Part shown: one piece after another, positions 1 through 9,408 of the stretch
Layout of the letters: every line of letters begins with the position of its first letter
Numbering within the stretch: the first letter of the stretch is position 1
NCBI GenBank assembly: GCA_963513935.1
Contig: OY740766.1
Coordinates: 3,378,001 to 3,442,000 of the forward strand
Reading direction: 5' to 3'
DNA length: 64,000 nt
Origin: Aphrophora alni
Taxonomy: Eukaryota > Arthropoda > Insecta > Hemiptera > Aphrophoridae
Notes under the pieces: model-generated
Told to the model about the DNA's origin: nothing
The model's database searches: none
The model's input: only the letters and a program-made list of their open reading frames with translations
Program-made: the position numbers and the translations under genes

Positions 1-1
1 A

Positions 2-451
2 AAAATCACAATCTAAAAACTATAAAACATATTTATAGGTTAGATAATTATAATGACAGATGTTAATATTTACATCTCATATGTTACTAAAGATATTTCA
101 TTCTATAATATTCGTGATCATAGATCACGTGATATGCTGTGAATCCTCCATATTAATAATCTAATTTCAAATTATTAACTTCAATAAACTTACGAAAGTT
201 TTGGCCAGGTGTTTATATATATAATAGCTACCTTGCCAAACCTGTCGTGATATACAATTATATCGCAAAGTAAGCAAATTATTAACTTCAACATACGAAA
301 GGCAACCTGGACAAACCTGTTGTGATATGAATTAGCGATCTAGCGTAGTCTCATTGTGTAATGCTCATTCATCAAACCATACGCTATTAACATTGCTATT
401 ATGTTTAACCTATAAATACATTGGATTTGGTAGTTTTTAGATTGTGATTTT
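2..451. mobile_element. MITE with 20-bp perfect terminal inverted repeats
   Basis: Positions 2-21 and 432-451 are a perfect 20-bp inverted repeat beginning AAAATCACAATC. Similarity continues inward imperfectly, with a shared TATTTATAGGTTA on both arms. No coding sequence lies between. Inside are direct repeats of a TTATTAACTTCAA phrase and a degenerate palindrome at 199-253 built on TTGGCCAGGT. The left target duplication is outside the window, so the superfamily is unknown. Confidence 0.7.
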
Positions 452-1261
452 CAGTGAAAAATAGTGATCTGTGCAAGGAAAACATTTATTCTTGGATGAT
501 AAAAAAAAAAATTCCGAAAAATAGGGCGCCACCATAGAGTACACATTTACCGAAAATAAATTTCAACATAAATATAATTCAAGAATCTATGTTTTAATGG
601 ATTGAATTCAAACATCAAATAAGACAGTCTTAATCAATTTGACTATATTTTAACCAACTAGGTAAACAACATAGATCTATAGATGAAATTAAAGACAAAA
701 ACTAATATCAAGATTCATGTATCATGTGACACTTACGTATTGAATGTCATATGAGTTGTTATAGTTGCTATGATTTTGGTAATTTCATAAATAAATAGTA
801 TTTCACATAAATAATAGTTAAGTTTTCTTAATCTAATAGATCCTTACCTAACCTAACTATCTTTGAAGAAAATGAAAAGTTGTAATTTCATCCTAAAACT
901 AACATATTTTCCCCAATTTCTATTTCATAGCAAAGTAAAATTATTTCCAAAAATTATAATAATACACATGTGCCAATAATCTGATCGATAATCGATACTA
1001 ATATTATTTTACTGTATCTAGTATAATTTACTGTATAATTTTATTTTTTATGTTTTCATTCTTGGTAACAATGGTGATTCTGCCATTGTTATGTATATGG
1101 ACATGGACATTATAATTGTCCATGTATATGGCATGTCCTCTACCAAGCAAACCTCTCATCAAATGTAGCACAACATTTCAGCATGCCTTTTTCCTCCTAA
1201 GTCACCTAACTAGCCCAAATAAACTATATAACGGACAGTTAATCCTTCCGGTTCATTTAAG
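452..1261. other. Intergenic or intronic AT-rich DNA
   Basis: No open frame, RNA gene or convincing repeat is visible here. A small local inverted phrase around 1085-1135 (ACATGGACAT / TGTCCATGTA) could form a short hairpin. Confidence 0.5.
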
Positions 1262-1998
1262 GTAGGCTATCCTATTTGATGCCATACTTGTTCCACTTTC
1301 CTTTTATGTACTAACTGGCGAGTATAAGTCTATCCCGCCATAATACCATACCTTCAATTAAAGAAAGTTCCTTGGTTGGGTAGTACGATGTCATCTATTT
1401 GAAATAATCAAAGGATTTATTTTGAAAAGTCTGTCTTTGTTTTCATTATCATTTGGTTTAGGATTGCTGAAATGAAAATAGCGCAGAATTCTTACAAATC
1501 TATCTCTACTCATATTTTCTCTGAACAGGGACCTTTTTTTCTTCCAGTAGTCTTGGAGTCTATTCTTTTTTATAAATCCCATATGAAGGAGAAGTCTCAA
1601 AAAATATTCTAAATTATGTTACCGTAAGGTCTTTCCAGTGACGAATTCATGAACCTGGCACTGTAAAATAACCATAAAACAGCCCTAAAGCATATTCGTT
1701 TGTTCCCTGAACAACCATTTCAAGAAAAATACCATTCAACAAATAATTAAACCAGTCTGTCGGTTTATTCTCTCCTGGAATTGGAATTAATTATTGGTTA
1801 TTACCTGTAAAATGGAATTTCTCTCATTCCACTTGTTGAATTACACCACGTAAGATTCAAATCACCATCATTATAGTCGCTTTCATCGCTGTCATATCCA
1901 GTACCATCACTTGAATCATCATCTGATCCACCAATGTCATCGTCAGATCTTACAAAGTCATCCTCAACAATTTCACTGTTTTTTGATGTACTAGCCAT
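1262..1998 (-). pseudogene. piggyBac-like transposase, degenerate
   Basis: Read on the minus strand, 1998-1801 encodes a Ser/Asp-rich acidic N-terminus (MASTSKNSEIVEDDF, then DSDESDYNDGD) typical of piggyBac-type transposases. Then 1600-1391 carries a segment with RDYW-like and SRDRFVRILRYFHFSNP motifs, a hallmark of the DDE_Tnp_1_7 family. Further down, about 1385-1262 reads PTKELSLIEGMVLWR and, after a frame change, QYIKGKWNKYGIK, which match the first catalytic block of the family. The usual catalytic Asp of the LSxDE motif is replaced by Ile, and several stops and frameshifts separate the blocks. The C-terminal half is missing. Family assignment is from recognised motifs; this is a dead, truncated copy. 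No convincing TTAA-bounded ends were identified. Confidence 0.8.
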
Positions 1999-3159
1999 AT
2001 TATAAAACTATTTATTTACACTAAAACAATAACTATATACTAATATTTACAATTCAGTTGCCCATTGCACAATTCCTAAATGAACACTTACAAAACATGT
2101 GGCAGTATAGACCCATGCCACATACTACGGCATAAATGCTGGCAGGCGTTACATATTATACAATTACAAGAAAATGTATACTAAATTCAAAAATATAGAC
2201 TAAAAATATAACTACATAATAATATTTACACAACAATCACAGATAATATCCGTCAATCTCGTGGTAGTACGAAACCATGCTGGGCGCACTATGAAACTAT
2301 CAACAAATTTAGGTTATTCTGACTATTTACTAGGAGCGCACAATGATTGAATGACTTGGCGGCATGGTTTTGTACCATGTGCATGCGTTAATGAAGCGAT
2401 CTGTCAACGTGTTAAATAGGACCCTTCTGGAGAAAATTTATTTATTAATGTACTAGTGTACTCATGTACTATTTATTAATGTAATTAAACTACTAGCTTC
2501 CCAATGTTTCCTACTAAACTGGGTCAACTTCATAGGCTAAAAATTAGTCCCATAGGAAACTTGGAATCTCTTACTTATTAAGCCAATAGTTTTAGCCACT
2601 AGACCAGCCAAGGGATCAATTCTACTTTATAGTAATACTTATTGGAAGTTTTTAAAACATAATCTACATTGCCTAGATACGTTTTCTAAAATTTTATAGC
2701 AGAAGCCCACTTTTTAAAACATAAAAAAGTGATATTTTTACTATTTAGCTTATATTAGCAGTATATGAGAAGTGAATAAATAAAACCTTATAGCTGTTAT
2801 CCTATGTGTATAGTATCCTACACATAGCTGTAATATAGTGATTAGATACTTTTATTTGTTTCATCGCTGAAAAATACAATCAATGGTTTGTTTTATTTTG
2901 GTTTTGTTCTGAGAACTATCCATCCATTTTAATTTTTATAACATAATGTTCTGAAAACAGTCAGATTATAAACTGGATCTCAGAGTTTATATTTGTAATG
3001 TTAACCACTTACAGTTGAACTAACAATATTTTTATAAAATTGAACAAAGTTTGATGATTCATAAGACTTTTATAAGCTAATGAATTAAATAATAACTCAG
3101 AATTTATAGAGACTATATAGATTGTTTAATATTAAAAGATAAACTTGGTTTTATCCAAA
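1999..3159. other. Non-coding AT-rich DNA
   Basis: No gene is seen. The part from 2000 to about 2420 may be the untranslated 5' side of the piggyBac relic: it has slightly higher GC and repeated GGCATG/CATGCC phrases. The rest is featureless. Confidence 0.4.
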
Positions 3160-4130
3160 TATTTGCGAAGTATAATTTTACCATTTTGTCCATGGGAGTT
3201 GGAGTTGTGAATCTTCTTCCCGAGTTCATTAAGTAAAGAAATCTTGTCATTGCAAATTTTTACCCATGCCATGGCAAAATATACAACTGCAGTGGCGGCT
3301 GGTGCTTGAAAAACTTAGTGGTTGCAAGTGTTTATGACAGGCCTGTAACATAATTTGCAAAAGTTCATTTTGGATGGTTTTAGATGTCCCCTTGAACACT
3401 GTACCACTGTCTAGATTTCTCTTTAGAACTGCATCTAAGTCATCACTGAAATTAATCAACTCTTTAACCCATTCAGGTAGTAGTTATTCAGGGCCATGCA
3501 GGACTAGCTGCAGCAATTAATTTTACATAATTAAACATAGAACACGAGACCATCTCGTGGTTCAGCGTTTGATCCAAAAATGCGACCACGAGTGTAGCTC
3601 GCGACTCTACTTCAATGGGTTAAACACACTAGGATTACTTTTCTCATTTCTCTCATCATGACCTCTTAATGCCAATTCAAATGCACCACAAAATCGGAAC
3701 ACAATTTATAATAATAAGTTAATACATATCTATTTTGTTTTACCCGTTCATTATGTGCTGCAATGTTCATCCTATACATACTATTTAATTGTTCTGTTGT
3801 GTAATTGTTGTTGTCCCGAGAAAGGCTAATTGTAAGCTATTTTTTATGTGGTTAGCTGATGCTTCATGTTTTTTTATTCTATCAGCAATATAATTTAGAT
3901 CTTTAAATCCTGTCTTAACCCATGTGTCTTCTCCACCAAACAATAAACAGGGGAAACAAAATAATGCCAATTTTAATTTACATCCACACAACCAACTGCA
4001 CTTTTTGTATAAATCCGAATTAAATTTTCTGTAAAAGACCTTTTTCCAGTTTGGACAATTTGGGTAAAACCAGGAAGGTCAGGTGTAGGCCTACCCAATC
4101 ATTAATTTCACATTTTTCTTCACTTGACAG
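3160..4130 (-). pseudogene. hAT transposase (ZMYM1/DUF4371 type), degenerate
   Basis: On the minus strand, reading from 4130 downward, blocks occur in family order: PTPDLP...TQIVQTGKRSF-like sequence (about 4090-4020), a TTF-type zinc-finger block with CGCKLKLALFCFPCLLFGG (3985-3930), DLNYIADRIKKHEASANHI (3905-3850), NERVKQNRYVL (about 3760-3715), then, after the nested insertion at 3468-3619, INFSDDLDAVLKRNL and VFKGTSKTIQNELLQIML (3457-3340). These are the N-terminal hallmarks of ZMYM1-like/DUF4371 hAT transposases that are common in arthropod genomes. Frameshifts separate several blocks and the catalytic DDE region and dimerisation domain are absent. It is a truncated dead copy. The function of the family, transposition by cut and paste, is not expected to remain. 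Confidence 0.82.
3468..3619. mobile_element. 152-bp piggyBac-type MITE nested in the hAT relic
   Basis: The segment is bounded on both sides by TTAA (3464-3467 and 3620-3623). Its ends are CCCATTCAGGTAG and, inverted, CCCATTGAAGTAG, which match at 11 of 13 positions. TTAA duplication with CCC-starting ends is the piggyBac signature. Removing the segment plus one TTAA rejoins the interrupted hAT frame as SNPSV-FKELINFSDD, as the family requires, so this is a clean insertion into an older element. Confidence 0.85.
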
Positions 4131-4549
4131 CAAACTGAAAGGTCTTGTAATAAATTTTAAACAGAATACATTGTCCTAACAAAACTGTCATTAACTAATA
4201 GTTTAACCACATCTTAATCTTAAAACTAACAGTACTTGGTACAATAATCGAACCACTCAAAAATCGCAGATAACTTCATATAAGAACAAGTAAGATTATT
4301 GAGTTTTATTTATTATAGAACAAACAAGGTGAGAATTATTCCAACACCATTTAAAACAAATACCTAATACTAAAGTCAAAATGTCCTTGATATTTTTGTT
4401 ATCGGATGAACAATAGAGGTTGAAAGAGATCGAAGCACTCGAAAAACACATGTAACCTCGAAAACAAATACAAACAGAAGACTCGAGTTAATAACTGGTT
4501 GAACAAAGGAGTGCTCCTGTAGTCCATTCCATAGTCAAGTGTAAACTAT

Positions 4550-4745
4550 ACAGTGCGCATGTCTGCTATCAGGTTGCAAACTTTGTGCAGCCTAATAGAG
4601 AGGTAGGCTGTTGCTAGGCAACAAGTTAAGTTTTCAAGACGCGAAGTGTTCCATGTTATTTTACCATTAGAGGGCAGGCCTGGTGCACTCGAGCTCTGCA
4701 ACCTAAGCGATGACGTCACATCACACAATTCTCTCTTAGTTATCA
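4550..4745. promoter_or_regulatory. Possible regulatory island with CRE and X-box palindromes
   Basis: Within 200 bp of unusually GC-rich sequence there is a full CRE palindrome TGACGTCA (about 4711-4718) and an RFX X-box-like palindrome GTTGCTAGGCAAC (about 4611-4623). This is motif evidence only. The palindromes could belong to a decayed transposon; a similar X-box-like site opens the satellite at 53.66 kb. Confidence 0.3.
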
Positions 4746-6448
4746 CCAGCTGTACACTGTACTTTTTTTATCTCTTTTTTGTTTAAAAGTAGATAAAACT
4801 TGAAATCGTATTAATAATTTCAAAAAATGTTTAGATTTAAAAAAATATTTTTATTGTTTAGATATTATATGGGATGGGGATTGTGCAATCTTGCTACCTT
4901 ATCATGAGCCGCCACTGTACAACTGTATACTGGCAACTATCATCATTCTAGTTTATGCTAAAATACAAGTGTTAATGAAATGGACATGGTGTTTCCTCAA
5001 ACATGGTTATGTTATGCATTCAAAATTTGAATCAAATTGAATTATAATTCCAATACTGCTAAACTTCTATTTTCAACATATTTTGTAGATTATAGGTTAC
5101 AGTTAAAACTGTTTCTTAACAATAACTAATAAATTAATGATCACTGGTAGTGTTATTAATGCAGAAGGAATGCCAATCGGGATAAAATTATGTATTGCAG
5201 GTCATTGAAAGATCTGTAGCCTAGATAAAAAGTTACTTAGGGGAAAAATAATAATGGTGGTCATTTTGAAAATGATTTGAAGGATATTTCATTCCAGCAT
5301 TGACTATATAGGAATATATGTGCCGAGTGCAATTGAAATTGTGTAAGTAGTTTTTAATGAATTAGAGATGTCTGTGTTTATTAATCATCAAGACCATGTG
5401 ATTTGCTTAGATATAAATTTTCGTTGTCGTATTACAAATTTTTCTTTTGTGAAGAACAATGTAGTATAATCAAGTCTGCTATCCGTAACAATAGCAGTCA
5501 TAATCTGAAAGTGTATTCCCTTTATCACAATGTTACAAGTGTTCATGAATCTAGGTGTGGATCAAGATTTGACATTATACATTGCCTATTTTTATTTAAA
5601 ATTGTGCAATTTATTAATGATTTCTGTTGCATATCAAATTAATTTTACCCTTATAAGTATGATGTTGGATATAATGGAAAAATATTATTTATATAATAAT
5701 ACACATTTTATTAAAGAAATATTTGTTGTCAGTTTAAATATTTTTCAACATTTCTTACTGTAAATAGGTTTAAATTATTATTATAATGCTAGACAAACTT
5801 TATATATGTTTTTGGACATTGACTATAATTTATTTATTTTCTGTAGGAAGGTGAGTCAATTGATAGGCATGTTGGGTGATATTCACCTACAGTTTTTTGC
5901 TGTCCTATTCATAATATCGAAAATAGAACATTTCCGGTAATCTGTGTGACTGAGATCTGATTATTTCAAGAAGGTGTTCAGTTTTAAGTTATGAAATGAA
6001 ATATATAGTGTATTTAGGATAATCAATATTATATTTGAACAAATACTGGGTCTGTTCAAAAAAAGGACCGCCACTAAAACAGTGGCATCCACAAGGTTTT
6101 CTGTCTAACCCAACCAACTTTATACATATTGTATGAATACACACTTTATTATTTTGGAGCCCCCCCCCCCCCAATATAAATTGATGCCATTCCAGATAGT
6201 ATCGAACAGATCTTCATCCTTGTTCCTACGGTGCCACATGAATTCACCTAAGTAGAAATCTGAGAAATCTCTACTGGTTCACTCAGAGGAATGCTTTTTA
6301 CTCAGTGGAGGAGTACCTCAGCGCATAACCTCTGGGTGCCTCGGATGCATTTTGTATCCAGGATGACGACTCAAATAATTGATTAATATGAGATAACATG
6401 TATACATGGTTCACTGTGTCTTAATTTGTTTGTATTTTATAAAAATTT
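4746..6448. other. Non-coding AT-rich DNA
   Basis: Several short open frames (5403-5763 on plus, 5989-6174 on minus) have low-complexity composition and no recognisable motif, so I do not call them genes. A GGTCTGTTCAAAAA phrase at 6050-6064 resembles ends of Tc1/mariner-like elements, but no partner end was found. A short poly-C run lies at about 6160-6172. Confidence 0.4.
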
Positions 6449-6469
6449 CTAACTTGTGTATTTGTATTG

Positions 6470-6596
6470 TTTGTTGTGTGTTGTGAGTAATTTTTGTATA
6501 GTATGACAAGTCAAATGTATACCGCAGCACTGCTGCACTATGTATGCCATAAATGATGAAAATAAATAATAATAATAATTACCAAATTTTGGCCAC
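6470..6596 (+). repeat. Possible 3' tail of a non-LTR retrotransposon
   Basis: The segment ends in ATAAATGATG followed by an AATAAT-type microsatellite tail, the form left by 5'-truncated insect LINE insertions. No coding part is visible, so this is a weak call. It abuts the left end of the Merlin element. Confidence 0.25.
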
Positions 6597-6604
6597 ATTA
6601 TATT

Positions 6605-6612
6605 CAATAACG
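6605..6612. repeat. Merlin target-site duplication, left copy
   Basis: The octamer CAATAACG directly precedes the left terminal inverted repeat and recurs immediately after the right end at 8165-8172. An 8-bp duplication fits the 8-9 bp known for Merlin elements. Confidence 0.9.
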
Positions 6613-6811
6613 GGTAATTCTGCGCAATTACTTGGTCAACCCCAAATTTTTTCATATTTTACTACGGTCATAAGGATGTTCTCAGAAAGCAAGAAACATA
6701 AACTTTAAGGCCCGCAAGGCCATCTGCCAAGCGATAAGAAGGTTCAAAGTCCACGCGATAACAGTGGCTTGCGGGAGACGCGCGGAAGGCCAGTTGTGAC
6801 AGTACCGTTAT
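6613..6811 (+). repeat. Merlin left terminal inverted repeat
   Basis: About 199 bp inverted relative to 7965-8164, beginning GGTAATTCTGCGC. Differences include a few substitutions around 6670, 6710 and 6760. Confidence 0.9.
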
Positions 6812-6820
6812 ATAATTATA

Positions 6821-6896
6821 TATAATGACAGGTTTGGCCAGGTAGCTATATATATAGGCCTATATATATAGCTACCTGGCCAAACTTGTCATTATA
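6821..6896. repeat. 76-bp near-perfect palindrome inside the Merlin element
   Basis: Arms of about 36 bp (TATAATGACAGGTTTGGCCA...) flank a central GGCC with a single mismatch. It lies just past the transposase stop codon. A degenerate version of the same motif (TTTTGGCCAGGT ... TACCTTGCCAAACCTGTCG) is found at 199-253 inside the MITE at the left edge. Confidence 0.9.
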
Positions 6897-6940
6897 GGCC
6901 TGTAGAGATGTATGTGAAACTAAAAAAAATAGAAATTACC

Positions 6941-7966
6941 TCAGTAATCGCCGGGTTCAACGTCCTCATCCGAGTCAGCGGCAACTGGATCAGTGTTCTG
7001 TTGCGATGGTTCCCCGTTGTAAACTTCACCGATAGCCCGAAACAAATGGTGTAGTCTTTGTTTATAATCCTGATGTTTCCGTTTGAACATGAACTCAGCA
7101 AGGTGGCCAATAAAATGGTGTTTTGTGTTGCCGAACCTCGGAACGTTTCCCCGCACTTCTCTCCACAAACGTTCAATATGTTGAGTGTGTGCTTCCGTGT
7201 CTGGGTCAACAAAATTGTACGTGTGGTTGACGGTGAGATGTGTATAGCCTTCAAACTGTAAACAGTCATAGGTCCGCCAACAGTCACTTATTACAGTAGT
7301 TCCGGGAAGCACATACTGCTTAATAATAGGTAACAATTCTGCGTGACCACGTCTTGCTACAGGTATTAAAAAACACTTCCTGGAATCTCGTTCGAATCCC
7401 CCAAACACCCAGTTACCTTGAATAATACGACCACGATTATATTTACGCTTCCCAATTTTTGCCTCGTCGATTTCAACGATTTTACCTGGACCACCTAACA
7501 CTTCAGACTCCCTCTCATTAACAACAACACACACTTCCCTGAGATAGTTACTCCAGTCAACAACAGAATGATTTGACAAGTTTAGTTCATTTAATAACAG
7601 TTCATGACGTGGAGGTTTCAACAAAGCCCAGATGGCAACAAAACGACAAATAGTTTGCTGTGACAAATTATGACTCTCAAACCACGTATTTTTATACTGC
7701 AACACGTATTTTTTACACTGAATTTTGACCTTTTTTTTACTATTATTCACTGACTCGATTCTATTCCAACAGTTAAACGTGTGTTTTTCTTCATTTAACG
7801 TCATCGACCCGCCACATGTTGGACACACTTTGGTACATTGCAAAACGCCGTGTTCGTACAAAAAACGTGTTAACTTTTTCTGATCTTCACTTAAAACCGT
7901 GAAATTAAGTAACGTGTTCTCACACCCGTCACATAAAAGAGGATTATCGGAGAAACCACTAGCCAT
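6941..7966 (-). CDS. Merlin transposase (IS1595/ISXO2-like DDE domain)
   Basis: An uninterrupted 341-codon frame. I start it at the ATG at 7966 (MASGFSDNPLL), which overlaps the inner edge of the right inverted repeat; the frame is open further upstream but that part is repeat sequence and host DNA. Residues 12-84 hold a Cys-rich zinc-ribbon-like region (C12, C15, C44, C48, C51, C66, C84). About 125-145 is probably a helical DNA-binding part. The catalytic core follows: D167 in VEIDEAKIG, D228 in TVISDCWRTY and E265 in HIERLWREVRG, with spacings of 61 and 37 residues as expected of a DDE transposase. The tail is acidic (DSDEDVEPGD). The encoded enzyme should cut and paste its own element via the flanking inverted repeats. 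All expected catalytic residues are present. Expression cannot be judged from sequence. Confidence 0.88.
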   Translation of the reverse strand: MASGFSDNPLLCDGCENTLLNFTVLSEDQKKLTRFLYEHGVLQCTKVCPTCGGSMTLNEEKHTFNCWNRIESVNNSKKKVKIQCKKYVLQYKNTWFESHNLSQQTICRFVAIWALLKPPRHELLLNELNLSNHSVVDWSNYLREVCVVVNERESEVLGGPGKIVEIDEAKIGKRKYNRGRIIQGNWVFGGFERDSRKCFLIPVARRGHAELLPIIKQYVLPGTTVISDCWRTYDCLQFEGYTHLTVNHTYNFVDPDTEAHTQHIERLWREVRGNVPRFGNTKHHFIGHLAEFMFKRKHQDYKQRLHHLFRAIGEVYNGEPSQQNTDPVAADSDEDVEPGDY

Positions 7967-8164
7967 AACGATACTGTCACAACTGGCTTTCCGCGCGTCT
8001 GCTGCAAAGCCACTGTTATCGCGTGGACTTTGAACCTTCTTATCGCTCGGCAGATGGCCTTGCGGGCCTTGAATTATATGTTTCTTGCTTTCTGAGAACA
8101 TCCTTATGATCGTAGTAAAATATGAAAAAATTTGGGGTTGACCAAGTAATTGCGCAGAATTACC
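7965..8164 (-). repeat. Merlin right terminal inverted repeat
   Basis: Inverted copy of 6613-6811, ending GCGCAGAATTACC. Its inner edge overlaps the transposase start codon, so it probably contains the promoter. Confidence 0.9.
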
Positions 8165-8172
8165 CAATAACG
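8165..8172. repeat. Merlin target-site duplication, right copy
   Basis: CAATAACG, identical to 6605-6612. Confidence 0.9.
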
Positions 8173-8658
8173 TAATATACGCCCGATTTACACACACACA
8201 CATATATATTTCAATACGATAGCTATATCCTAAATAAGCATTATTTTAATAATTATTGGAAGTTCATAAACAGATAATAAAAAGAATTACTCAAATACTG
8301 TTGAATAAATTAAGTTAAATTGTAAGTAGAATAGCGAGCAGCATCCATCTTTGTTAGTTGCACGGTTAGCCATCAGAACTAAGTAAATTTAAAAACAAAT
8401 GTTCTAAAGGTGAATCAAATATCATTGCGCTAATTCAAAGCTATTTGAATAATATAAAAAAGGGTTAAAAAGTATGTTAAGTAAAATTAAGATTGTTTTA
8501 AAATAATTACAAAATTACAATAAATGTTAAAAATCAGATAAATATACATAAATTTAGGAAATTTTAAAATATATTAATCCCACAAGAAAATTTTGTTAAA
8601 CAAGGTGAAATACCAGAGAAATAAATGGAGGAAGAAGAAATAAAATTTGAAGACGGGA
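8173..8658. other. AT-rich spacer
   Basis: No gene or recognisable repeat is seen between the Merlin element and the putative start of the LTR element. Confidence 0.4.
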
Positions 8659-9217
8659 TGTTATAACGGTGAAGAAGGGGGACGCTTAGTAGATCATTTT
8701 ATTTGGGTCTCAGAAAAAAGTTGAAATTTACGTTTTTTTTGTGATGGAAATTAGAAGTAAATATAATTTGTGCACAGAAAATTGATAATTTTTGGAAGAC
8801 ATAAACAGGAGATTTGCTGAATATTGTTTGTGTTGAAAATGGACTTGAACCAAAATGTTATGTAACCTAAATTTAAAAATTCATTAAGGAAGTAAATAAT
8901 CAAAATTTGGAAGAAATGCTAATTGAAATTTTGTAACAGATTTTTTTTTTTTTTTTTAGATAAGTTATTATTTTTAAACATGATGCATGTAATAATCCAA
9001 CCAAAAGTATGCAAGTATATTGAAGTAAAACTTTACCCATAGAAATCCTGAGGAGAAAGAGATCTCAAATAATTTGTAAATTTTATATTGTGTATGATTA
9101 AATGAATAAAGTATTGTAAATATAAACTTGTCTCTGATTGTTTATATAAAAGTTTGCTACACAAAAAGGTTAGATAATTAAAATATTGAATCAAATCACC
9201 TTGTTATTTTTTTTTAT
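8659..9217 (+). repeat. 5' LTR (right edge firm, left edge uncertain)
   Basis: The right part (from about 9059) is repeated at 10909-11047. An AATAAA at about 9103 may be the polyadenylation signal within R. The right edge lies about 4 bp before the primer-binding site. The 3' copy lacks about 21 bp between two TATAAA phrases. Confidence 0.6.
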
Positions 9218-9221
9218 AATT

Positions 9222-9243
9222 TGGCACCCAACATGGGGCTCGA
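9222..9243 (+). promoter_or_regulatory. Primer-binding site complementary to tRNA-Lys(CTT)
   Basis: This site starts with TGG (complement of the CCA tail) and matches the complement of the 3' end of insect tRNA-Lys(CTT), as I recall it, over 22 nt with two mismatches. Both mismatches are G-to-A changes at CpG positions (GCACCC for GCGCCC, AACATG for AACGTG), as expected from decay of methylated CpG. Confidence 0.75.
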
Positions 9244-9408
9244 TTGATTTTAGGTACATTGTAAGCTCGATTTAAGGTTAATATTAAATAAAATATTTCA
9301 TTATACTTGCATCATATGAGAGTAACGAATATAATAAGATTTCAGGTTATTTAAGATTGAATAAACTGAAATTTATGACAAAAAATTAAATAAGTTATAA
9401 ATTAAAAA

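Larger units (their letters stand above)
6613..8164 (-). mobile_element. Merlin-superfamily DNA transposon, apparently full length
   Basis: This 1552-bp element is bounded by GGTAATTCTGCGC and its inverse GCGCAGAATTACC and flanked by the octamer CAATAACG on both sides. Its long terminal inverted repeats (6613-6811 and 7965-8164, about 200 bp) differ at only about ten positions by eye, which implies recent insertion. It holds one transposase frame on the minus strand (6941-7966) and a 76-bp palindrome (6821-6896) between the stop codon and the left repeat. The combination of IS1016/IS1595-like transposase, long inverted repeats and 8-bp duplication identifies Merlin. Because frame, ends and duplication are all present, it may be mobile or recently mobile. 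Confidence 0.92.

Noticed and set aside
7389..7400. GTTCGAATCCC, like a tRNA T-arm
   Set aside because: It lies inside the Merlin transposase coding region and no acceptor or anticodon arms fit. No tRNA gene was found in the window.
6941..7966. Bacterial insertion sequence contamination (ISXO2/IS1595-like protein)
   Set aside because: The eukaryotic Merlin superfamily carries this domain; the long inverted repeats, 8-bp duplication and seamless insect flanks argue against contamination.
8049..8203. Longer transposase start upstream of 7966
   Set aside because: The extra codons are translation of the terminal inverted repeat and of flanking host DNA past 8164, so they cannot be part of the ancestral protein.
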